A stretch of 64,000 nt of DNA from Methanomassiliicoccaceae archaeon DOK (GTDB taxonomy: Archaea; Thermoplasmatota; Thermoplasmata; Methanomassiliicoccales; Methanomethylophilaceae), in assembly GCA_009911715.1 (NCBI GenBank), contig CP047880.1:1240001-1304000 (forward strand). Direction: 5' to 3'. Made by a program: the position numbers and the translations under genes. Each line of letters begins with the position of its first letter. Positions within the stretch are counted from its first letter, which is position 1. Under the pieces are notes generated by a model. The model saw only the letters and a list, made by a program, of their open reading frames with translations, had not been told where the DNA came from and searched no databases. Of this stretch, positions 57,763 through 64,000 are shown in pieces.

Positions 57763-59229
57763 TCATCCAGACGAGTAGTCCTCTTCTGTGGTGTCGTTGG
57801 GATCGTCGTTGCGGTGGAGTATAAACCAAATTGGTACATAAACCAACAGGATGATCGCACCCAGGATCACAGACTGATATCCGTAGATTGCGATGCTGTA
57901 TACAGCGCATCCGGGGATCAGGATGAAGAACTGGTAGATCATGATGGCCCATGCGACGTAGTACCATCCCTTCGGTGCTATGTACTCCCTCTTGTCCCTG
58001 ATCTCCTTCCAGCGGTCCTCGCGCCTGAACTTGATGAAACTCATCATGGCGAATCCGAGGGCGATGCAGAATCCGAACGAGGAGGCGGCCAGAATCATGG
58101 CGGGGCTTCCCAGGGGGATCATGCACATACCGACCACGAACTGGAAGAGCATGGCGTAGATGGGAGCGTCGTTCTTGTTGGTGTGGCTGATGAACTTGGG
58201 CATGTTGCCGTGCTGCGACATGCAGTGCAGCGTCCTGGAGGATCCGAGGAACGCGGTCTGGATCAGCATGACCATTCCGGCGACCAGCAGGATCAGAGCG
58301 ATCCAGGAACCGACGTCGCCGAAGTCGATGATGGCGATGGGCACCAGGGTGGCGTAGCCGTACTCGTTGATTCCCTCCATTCCGAGGGTTCCGAACACGG
58401 ACAGCGAGACGAGGAAGTAGATGACCAGACAGACCAGTCCGCAGCTGATGAGTGCCTTGGGCAGGTTCTTTCCGGGGTCCTTGTACTCGGCACCGTACGT
58501 GGCTGTCGACTCCCAGGCGCAAGCGCTCCACTGGGCGACGGCGAAGGCACCGAACATCACGAAGATGTCATGGATGGACCAGCCCCACTCCGGGGGAAGG
58601 AACTCGTCGACGATGACCTGGGTGTCGAACGCTCCGTTGAAGAACGGGATGAGGACGACGACGACCAGCGGAATGATCGTGATCGCGGCGAGGACGAGAC
58701 CGAACTTGGCTCCTCCGGAGAGACCCTTGGAACCGAAGAACGTGATGAGTGAGAATATGATGAATCCGAGCACGAGGTTGAGCAGGGTCGAGTTGACGCC
58801 CGCCAGAGGCTCGATGAACTCCTGGAGGTAGGCTCCCGCGGTGATGGTGAAGATCGGGATGACGGGGGTCCAGGTGAACCAGTAGGACCAGGCGCAGAAC
58901 GCACCTACGAACTTTCCGAGGTTGTACTTCTTACCCTTGTACTTCTGAGGATTGTTGAAAACCCTCTGTGCACACGCACCGATACCGGGCACCTCTAGTG
59001 CCGCGGCCATTTCTCCGATGGCCATGTTCTGGAGGAAACCCTGGATGACCGACACCGTCCAGATGACGATACTGAACGCCCAGACCGAGCCTGAGATGTC
59101 GTACAGAGAGGGAAGGATCAGGATGGGCACACCCATGGCGATGATGAGACCCTGCTTCCAGTCGATCGACTTGGCGAGGGTGTTCGCCGGCCTCCTCTGG
59201 CATGACACGAAACTATCTTCTTCTGACAT
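57763..59229 (-). CDS. APC-family permease, second copy
   Basis: 488 residues, about twelve membrane helices. Clear paralogue of the permease behind mtbB: SIDWKQGLIIAMGVPILILPSLYD, then QWSACAWESTATYGAEYKDPGKNLPKAL. Not linked to a methyltransferase. Given the shared family it may import another methylated amine or an amino acid. The ATG at 59229 (MSEEDSF) is preferred over one 36 nt upstream because the paralogue begins MSEEST. The promoter region has a TGGATT / AATCCA palindrome. Confidence 0.87.
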   Translation of the reverse strand: MSEEDSFVSCQRRPANTLAKSIDWKQGLIIAMGVPILILPSLYDISGSVWAFSIVIWTVSVIQGFLQNMAIGEMAAALEVPGIGACAQRVFNNPQKYKGKKYNLGKFVGAFCAWSYWFTWTPVIPIFTITAGAYLQEFIEPLAGVNSTLLNLVLGFIIFSLITFFGSKGLSGGAKFGLVLAAITIIPLVVVVLIPFFNGAFDTQVIVDEFLPPEWGWSIHDIFVMFGAFAVAQWSACAWESTATYGAEYKDPGKNLPKALISCGLVCLVIYFLVSLSVFGTLGMEGINEYGYATLVPIAIIDFGDVGSWIALILLVAGMVMLIQTAFLGSSRTLHCMSQHGNMPKFISHTNKNDAPIYAMLFQFVVGMCMIPLGSPAMILAASSFGFCIALGFAMMSFIKFRREDRWKEIRDKREYIAPKGWYYVAWAIMIYQFFILIPGCAVYSIAIYGYQSVILGAIILLVYVPIWFILHRNDDPNDTTEEDYSSG

Positions 59230-59265
59230 ATAACGCACCCCTGGACCGGGAGATGGTATAGACAT

Positions 59266-59735
59266 CCTCCATGTCCGGTTGTCTGTTATTGGATTAAACT
59301 CAATCCATCAGTATTTAATCGTTTTGGGTAAATATAGAAACATTTTTATATCGGGTCAAATTAATCGGCTATTAAATGTGCTTGCTCAAAATTTCTGATA
59401 TTTAAAATAATCCTATTTACGAGAAAATAGTTGATTTTTAAGTGAATTTTTAAATACCAAAAAAATATCAGCCTCGGCTTTACTTATTATCAAGTAGAAT
59501 CATCAGAAAACTGTACCCATTTTTCTGCATCCAGCGATGATTCCGAGGGGTTTTTCCACATGGTAATTCCAATACTATTGTGATAACAGACGCCTTTTGA
59601 TGACAGAAACCGCGGGATTCTATGTAATCTACATACGACCAACGGACGGACCACCCATCCAACGGACAGACTCCTCCGGCGACCTGCCGCGGCGGGGATG
59701 CGCTCACCTTTATAGGGCCCCTCCGATAACGGTGC
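59266..59735. other. AT-rich spacer with TGGATT palindrome and short repeats
   Basis: No gene found. TGGATT-AAACTC-AATCCA (59290-59307) lies upstream of the permease and belongs to the TTGGAT motif group. Several AT-rich boxes follow (TTTTTATATC near 59,345, TTTTTAAATACC near 59,450). CCAACGGAC occurs twice (59639-59647, 59659-59667). CTTTATAGGG (59709-59718) is the likely TATA box of the phosphorylase gene. Confidence 0.4.
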
Positions 59736-60512
59736 ATGCCAGAAATCGCAATCATCGGCGGCACGGGGATCTACAACCCCGACACCTTCGAGACCATCGA
59801 GGAGGTCTTCCCCGACACACCCTACGGGAAGCCCTCGGACCCCATCCTCGTCGGAAGGATCAACGGTGTGGAGGTCGCGTTCCTCTACCGCCACGGCAAG
59901 AGGCACCAGTACCCTCCGACCAACGTCCCCTACAGGGCCAACATGTGGGCGCTGAAGGAGCTCGGCTGCAAGTACATCATCTCAGCCTGCGCCGTCGGGT
60001 CCCTGCAGGAGCAGTTCGTCCCCGGGGACCTGGTCATCGCGGACCAGTTCATCGACTTCACCAAGAGGAGGGACTACACCTACTTCGACGACAGCGCGGT
60101 GCACATCTCCATCCCCGACCCCTTCTGCCCCTACCTGAACGGGATCTTCGCCGAGACCGCGGAGGAGATGGGCATCAGGTACCACAGAGGCGGAACATAC
60201 CTGTGCATCGAGGGCCCCAGGTTCTCCACCAGGGCCGAGAGCAACATGTTCAGGCAGTTCGCCGACATCATCGGCATGACCGTCGTCCCCGAATGCCAGC
60301 TGGCCAGGGAGCTCGGCCTCTGCTACTGCAGCCTCGCCACCATCACAGACTACGACGTGTGGAAGGACGAGCCCGTGGACATCGCCATGGTCAACAGGAC
60401 CATGTCCGAGTGCCTCGCCAAGGTCCTCACCCTCCTCGAGAGGGGCCTGCCCAAGATCGGGGACGGGTGCTCCGAGTGCATCGAGGCGGCCAAGGGCGCC
60501 GGGGCGCTCTGA
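59736..60512 (+). CDS. S-methyl-5'-thioadenosine (or thioinosine) phosphorylase
   Basis: 258 residues, MTAP/PNP family. IAIIGGTGIYNPDTFE (phosphate loop), YRHGKRHQYPPTNVPYRANM, and CIEGPRFSTRAESNMFRQF. The family splits MTA, from polyamine and SAM radical reactions, into a base and 5-methylthioribose-1-phosphate. Methanogens often use methylthioinosine after deamination; sequence alone does not settle this here. Confidence 0.9.
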   Translation: MPEIAIIGGTGIYNPDTFETIEEVFPDTPYGKPSDPILVGRINGVEVAFLYRHGKRHQYPPTNVPYRANMWALKELGCKYIISACAVGSLQEQFVPGDLVIADQFIDFTKRRDYTYFDDSAVHISIPDPFCPYLNGIFAETAEEMGIRYHRGGTYLCIEGPRFSTRAESNMFRQFADIIGMTVVPECQLARELGLCYCSLATITDYDVWKDEPVDIAMVNRTMSECLAKVLTLLERGLPKIGDGCSECIEAAKGAGAL

Positions 60513-60526
60513 CCGTCCTCTCAACA

Positions 60527-60545
60527 GGCGGGGCTCCGCCCCGCC
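60527..60545 (+). terminator. Hairpin after the phosphorylase gene
   Basis: GGCGGGG-CTCCG-CCCCGCC, 7-bp stem 14 nt after the stop. Confidence 0.6.
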
Positions 60546-60560
60546 CTCCTCCATCACCAC

Positions 60561-60977
60561 ATGATCGTTTTCGCCTACGGCACGCTCACCGTCGACATCG
60601 TCCGCGACAGGGTGCTAGGTCATCCCGTCGACACCGGGGACGCCGTGCTCCGCGGGTACTCCAAGGTCTGCGGGTGGGACTACCTCACGCTGGTGCCCTC
60701 GGACTCCTCGGTCAGGGGAGTGGTGTTCGAGGCGGATGCCGACGACGTGGCGCGCATGGACGTCTGGGAGGACGTCCCCGTGTACTCCCTGGTCCCGGTT
60801 ACCGTGGAGACCGACGACGGCCCCGCGGAGGCGCACACCTACATCATGGGCACCCCGCCGGAGCACTACGAGACGGTGGACGACTCCTGCGTGGCCGCCA
60901 TCCCCATCCTGGAGATCATGGCCGACCTGGACAGGATGCTCGGCCGCAGGCGATGGGGACTCCGTTCGCGTTTTTGA
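60561..60977 (+). CDS. Gamma-glutamylcyclotransferase-like (AIG2/GGCT) protein
   Basis: 138 residues. FAYGTLTVDIVRDRVLG at the start is the substrate-loop motif YGTL; DSSVRGVVFEADADDVARMDVWEDVP with the expected acidic residue and the C-terminal YIMGTPPEHYE follow. Beta-barrel fold of the GGCT family. The substrate in this organism is unknown. Confidence 0.85.
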   Translation: MIVFAYGTLTVDIVRDRVLGHPVDTGDAVLRGYSKVCGWDYLTLVPSDSSVRGVVFEADADDVARMDVWEDVPVYSLVPVTVETDDGPAEAHTYIMGTPPEHYETVDDSCVAAIPILEIMADLDRMLGRRRWGLRSRF

Positions 60978-61065
60978 TATCATTTCCGTTGAGTGAATTC
61001 CGTTTTTGATATTATCAATGTGCCATTGATTGTATGTTTATATTGTTATATGCATATCAAGGCGG

Positions 61066-62358
61066 ATGTTCCGCAGCATAGAGGCCACCCTGGAGCGCTG
61101 GAGGGCCGGCGACAGGAGGGAGCCGCTCGTCGTCGAGGGTGTCCACGGCTGCGGAAAGACCCACACGCTGGAGAGGTTCGCGGAGAGGTTCTTCCCGGAC
61201 CATGTGCGCCTAGACCTGAGGGAGAACGTGGCGGAGCAGGCGGTGTCGGTGGGGCAGCCCGTCAGGATCGTGTCCGAGATCGGGAGGCTCACGGGGACCG
61301 AGGTCACCGAGAGAACCCTGATCATCCTGGACAGCTTGGAGAGGGCGCCGGCGGTCATGGACAACGTCCGCAGGCTGGCCGCCAGCGGGCTCTGCGCCGG
61401 CGTCGCCTGCGCGTGCGCACGCGTCGGGACGGTGCCCGGATCGATCCCGATGCACCCGATGTCCTTCGACGAGTTCCTGGTCGCCTGCGGGGAGGAGGGC
61501 CTCGCTGAATCACTCTCCGACCCCTTCTCCGAAACGGTCGCATCAAGCCACGGGAGGCTGCTGTCGCTGATGCGGGAGTACTGGGCGGTCGGGGGTCTGC
61601 CTGGGGCGGTGTCAGCGTGGCTGTCAACAGGCGACAGCCGCATGGTGGACCAGGAGATCTCCAGGGTCCTCGACTCCATCCGCGAGGACGCGATGCTGTC
61701 GGTGCCGGGGATCGCCGGAACGCTGTGGTCCGTGATGACCAGCGTCCCGGAGCAGCTCTCCGGGAGGAACCGCAAGTTTATGTTCAGCCGGGCGGTGCCC
61801 GGGGCCAGGTCCAAGACCCTCTTCGAGTCCATTCGCTGGCTGGAGTCCTGCGGGGCCGTCCACAGGCTGCGCATCGCCGAGGACGTGGACCCCGCGGACG
61901 ACGGGGACTCCGTCCCGCCCAGCTTCAAGCTCTACGCCTTCGACACGGGTGCGCTGAGGGTCCTGGCGGGGATCCCGCTGGAGATGCTCCTGTCGGAGCA
62001 GAGGGCCGCTGCGATGCCCGCGGACGGCCTCGCCGAGGACTTCGCCCTGACCGAGATGATCCGCTCCGGGATGGAGGGGATGTACTGCTGGAGGTCGGGG
62101 AACAGAGCAGAGGTGGCGTTCGTCATCGGCTCCGGAGAACACAGGGTGCCGATGCAGCTCAACATCGGCAGGATGGCCTTCACACGCAGCATCGCCGAGT
62201 TCAGAAGGAGGCACCCGTCGGAGAAGGGCGTGTACCTGTCCCCTCTGGCGCCGGACCTAGGAGCAGACCCCGTCAGGATCCCGATCTACGCGGCCGGGCA
62301 CCTCCGCGACATCCTCCCGGAGGCTTCGACGACATCGTCGATGGGACAGCAAGATTGA
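61066..62358 (+). CDS. AAA-type ATPase with DUF4143-like C-terminal domain
   Basis: 430 residues. Walker A VVEGVHGCGKTHTLERFAE (about 24-42), Walker B LIILDSLERAP. The C-terminal half with MREYWAVGGLPGAVSAWL, LYAFDTGALRVLAG and YCWRSGNRAEVAFVI matches the DUF4143 layout, including the nuclease-like ending. Function of the family is unclear. An AT-rich spacer with two imperfect CGTTTTTGATAT repeats precedes it. ATG 61066 avoids a hydrophobic run that would be read from 61030. Confidence 0.82.
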   Translation: MFRSIEATLERWRAGDRREPLVVEGVHGCGKTHTLERFAERFFPDHVRLDLRENVAEQAVSVGQPVRIVSEIGRLTGTEVTERTLIILDSLERAPAVMDNVRRLAASGLCAGVACACARVGTVPGSIPMHPMSFDEFLVACGEEGLAESLSDPFSETVASSHGRLLSLMREYWAVGGLPGAVSAWLSTGDSRMVDQEISRVLDSIREDAMLSVPGIAGTLWSVMTSVPEQLSGRNRKFMFSRAVPGARSKTLFESIRWLESCGAVHRLRIAEDVDPADDGDSVPPSFKLYAFDTGALRVLAGIPLEMLLSEQRAAAMPADGLAEDFALTEMIRSGMEGMYCWRSGNRAEVAFVIGSGEHRVPMQLNIGRMAFTRSIAEFRRRHPSEKGVYLSPLAPDLGADPVRIPIYAAGHLRDILPEASTTSSMGQQD

Positions 62359-62386
62359 AGTACGAGCGCAAACACTGTTCGCGGAC

Positions 62387-63799
62387 ATGGTGAAGAAGAC
62401 CAAAGGCCAGACGCTGGCCGAAGACATCCTGTCCAACCCCAAGAGCCTCCCCGAGAAGGACCCGAAGCTCCTGGAGAAGGCCGCGGAGTTCTGCGAGGGG
62501 TACAAGGCGTTCCTCGCCAACAAGACCGAGCGCGAGGTCATAGACTACGTCCTGCCCATCCTGAAAGACCGCGGGTACACCGAGTACGTCCGCGGAACGA
62601 AGTACAAGGCGGGCGCCAAGTTCTACAAGGTCAACCGCAGCAAGACCATCATGATGTGCACCAAGGGAAAGAAACCGGTGTCCGAGGGCATCCGCGTGTG
62701 CGTGGCGCACATCGACAGCCCCAGGCTGGACTTCAAGCCCCACCCGCTGTTCCAGGACGCGGACATGGCGTTCTTTAAGACCCACTACTACGGGGGCATC
62801 AAGAAGTACCAGTGGACCACCATCCCACTTTCCATAAGGGGTGTGGTGCACACCTCCGACGGGAAGACGGTGAAGGTCAGGATCGGCGAGGAGGACGACG
62901 AGCCGTCGTTCCTGATCACCGACCTGCTCCCGCACCTGGCGCAGAACCAGATGAGGAAGAACGCCTCCGAAGTCGTGGAGGGGGAGCAGCTGAACCTGCT
63001 GCTGGGATCCTGGCCCTACGACGACGAGAAGGTGAAGGACAGGGTGAAACTTGCCATCATGCAGATCCTGAACGAGAAGTACGGCATCAGGGAGGACGAC
63101 TTCGAGACCGCGGAGCTCTGCGCGGTACCGGCGTTCAAGGCGAGGGACCTGGGCTTCGACAGATCGATGGTCGCGGGCTACGGGCAGGACGACAGCTCCT
63201 GCGCCTACGCCCAGTTCATGGCCGAGCTCGACGTGAAAGACCCGGAGTACACCACCATGACGATCTTCGCCGACAAGGAGGAGACCGGCTCCGACGGCGT
63301 GACCGGCATGAGGTCGTTCTTCTTCAGGGACTTCGTGGAGGACCTGGCGCAGGATGAGGGATGCGAGGTCAGGCACGTGCTGCAGAACTCCGTCTGCCTG
63401 TCGTGCGACGTGAGCGCGGCGTTCGACCCTGCCTACCCGGACGTGCAGGAGAGGAACAACTGCTGCTACCTGAACCACGGCCCGTGCATCGCGAAGTACG
63501 ACGGCGCCAGGGGCAAGTACAGCACCAACGACGCCTCTGCGGAGATGATGGACTACGTCATCGGCATCTTCAGGGACGCCGGCGTGACGTGGCAGATCGG
63601 AGAGCTGGGGAAGATTGACCTGGGCGGAGGAGGCACCATCGCCTCGGAGATCTCGGTGCACGACATCGACACCGTGGACATCGGTGTGCCTGTGCTGTCC
63701 ATGCACGCGCCCGTGGAGGTCACCGCCAAGGCGGACGTGTACATGCTCTACAAAGCAGTGCTGGCACTGTACAATTCCAAGAAGGCCAAGGCCTTCTGA
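62387..63799 (+). CDS. M18-family aminopeptidase
   Basis: 470 residues. Metal and catalytic motifs: CVAHIDSPRLDFKP, the central Asp region, DKEETGSDGVTGM, and the final His in LSMHAPVEVTAKAD. Member of the aspartyl aminopeptidase (M18) group, cytoplasmic, forms large tetrahedral oligomers in relatives. It begins 28 nt after the ATPase gene. Confidence 0.92.
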   Translation: MVKKTKGQTLAEDILSNPKSLPEKDPKLLEKAAEFCEGYKAFLANKTEREVIDYVLPILKDRGYTEYVRGTKYKAGAKFYKVNRSKTIMMCTKGKKPVSEGIRVCVAHIDSPRLDFKPHPLFQDADMAFFKTHYYGGIKKYQWTTIPLSIRGVVHTSDGKTVKVRIGEEDDEPSFLITDLLPHLAQNQMRKNASEVVEGEQLNLLLGSWPYDDEKVKDRVKLAIMQILNEKYGIREDDFETAELCAVPAFKARDLGFDRSMVAGYGQDDSSCAYAQFMAELDVKDPEYTTMTIFADKEETGSDGVTGMRSFFFRDFVEDLAQDEGCEVRHVLQNSVCLSCDVSAAFDPAYPDVQERNNCCYLNHGPCIAKYDGARGKYSTNDASAEMMDYVIGIFRDAGVTWQIGELGKIDLGGGGTIASEISVHDIDTVDIGVPVLSMHAPVEVTAKADVYMLYKAVLALYNSKKAKAF

Positions 63800-63811
63800 A
63801 CCCTTTTTTCC

Positions 63812-63831
63812 GGATGGGCTAACGCCCATCC
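63812..63831. terminator. Hairpin between convergent genes
   Basis: GGATGGGC-TAAC-GCCCATCC, 8-bp perfect stem with CCTTTTTTC on one side; it lies between the aminopeptidase stop and the stop of the converging zinc-ribbon gene. Confidence 0.65.
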
Positions 63832-63838
63832 ATTCTTC

Positions 63839-64000
63839 TCATCTCAGGTTCCTTCCGCAGGACCTGCAGAACGCATCGTCGGGATTCACGACGGAACCGC
63901 ACTCCGGACAGAACGCCCCGCTGCCGGGCTCGTCCTCGACCTTCCTGAACACGCCGAAGGTGGCCAGTCCGGGGAAGCAGAGGAACAGTGCCAGAAAGGG
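63839..64000 (-). CDS. C-terminal part of a membrane zinc-ribbon protein (truncated at the window edge)
   Basis: 53 residues visible. A hydrophobic span (PFLALFLCFPGLATFGVF) is followed by a linker RKVEDEPGSG and a double-CxxC zinc ribbon FCPECGSVVNPDDAFCRSCGRNL, then TGA. Zinc-ribbon tails on membrane proteins are common in archaea; the rest of the gene lies outside. Confidence 0.7.
   Translation of the reverse strand, partial: PFLALFLCFPGLATFGVFRKVEDEPGSGAFCPECGSVVNPDDAFCRSCGRNLR

Noticed and set aside
57763-59229. Assigning the second APC permease as a trimethylamine transporter
   Set aside because: It is a paralogue of the mtb-linked permease but has no methyltransferase neighbour, so the substrate cannot be named.
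59639-59667. CCAACGGAC direct repeats as a CRISPR or attachment site
   Set aside because: Only two 9-nt copies, no array, no integrase or tRNA target nearby.

Overview
The window comes from a methylotrophic, hydrogen-dependent methanogenic archaeon of the Methanomassiliicoccales, most like the gut-associated Methanomethylophilaceae. The evidence is a complete pyrrolysine cassette (pylT, pylS lacking the N-terminal tRNA-binding domain, pylB, pylC, pylD), the corrinoid-activating ATPase ramA, and tri-, di- and monomethylamine methyltransferase genes each read through one in-frame UAG. Archaeal TATA-type promoters, GC-rich genes and AT-rich spacers fit. Of the genes whose end is visible, nearly all stop with UGA and a few with UAA. 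Only pylB stops with UAG.

Layout. (1) 1-12,060: the 3' end of an unknown gene, then a minus-strand tetrapyrrole operon from glutamyl-tRNA to uroporphyrinogen III and precorrin-2 oxidation (met8-like, hemA, hemB, hemL, hemC, cobA, hemD), mostly joined by ATGA overlaps. It feeds cobalamin and F430. Then come metY, a flavodoxin-ferredoxin protein, a small unknown gene, a methyltransferase and the diiron flavoprotein fprA. (2) 12,060-18,000: two large hydantoinase/oxoprolinase-type ATPases flank an orphan MtmC-like corrinoid protein and a paired SMR transporter. This is the least explained part of the methylotrophy region. (3) 18,000-30,480: mttB-mttC-(frameshifted transporter)-wHTH-mini membrane protein, mtbC-mtbB-permease-membrane protein, mtmC-mtmB, and a second mtmB. 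(4) 30,650-36,280: pylT-pylS-pylB-pylC-pylD-ramA. (5) 36,360-43,980: ACT regulator, chorismate mutase, larE-larB, a lower-GC unknown pair with a DUF4365-like protein, asd, cbiK, an unknown gene and a second SMR pair. (6) 44,080-55,960: histidine biosynthesis, hisGCHA and hisBF-IE plus a PHP phosphatase. The two halves are separated by a regulator and a lower-GC block holding an ArsR-methyltransferase fusion, a binding protein with dockerin-like repeats, a methyltransferase and a FecCD-type ABC transporter. (7) 56,000-64,000: MarR regulator, FMN reductase-like protein, a probable structured RNA region, a second APC permease, MTA phosphorylase, a GGCT-like protein, a DUF4143 ATPase, an M18 aminopeptidase and a partial zinc-ribbon protein.

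How it fits together: permeases bring in methylamines. MttB, MtbB and MtmB transfer a methyl group through pyrrolysine to the Co(I) corrinoid proteins MttC, MtbC and MtmC. RamA reactivates oxidised corrinoid. The hem operon and CbiK supply the corrinoid and F430 backbone. No corrinoid:CoM methyltransferase (MtbA) and no methyl-CoM reductase gene is in the window. Shared palindromes (TTGGAT/ATCCAA type near methylotrophy and transport genes, GTTAAC type near two redox flavoproteins) and repeated twin hairpins between genes suggest regulation that has not been described.
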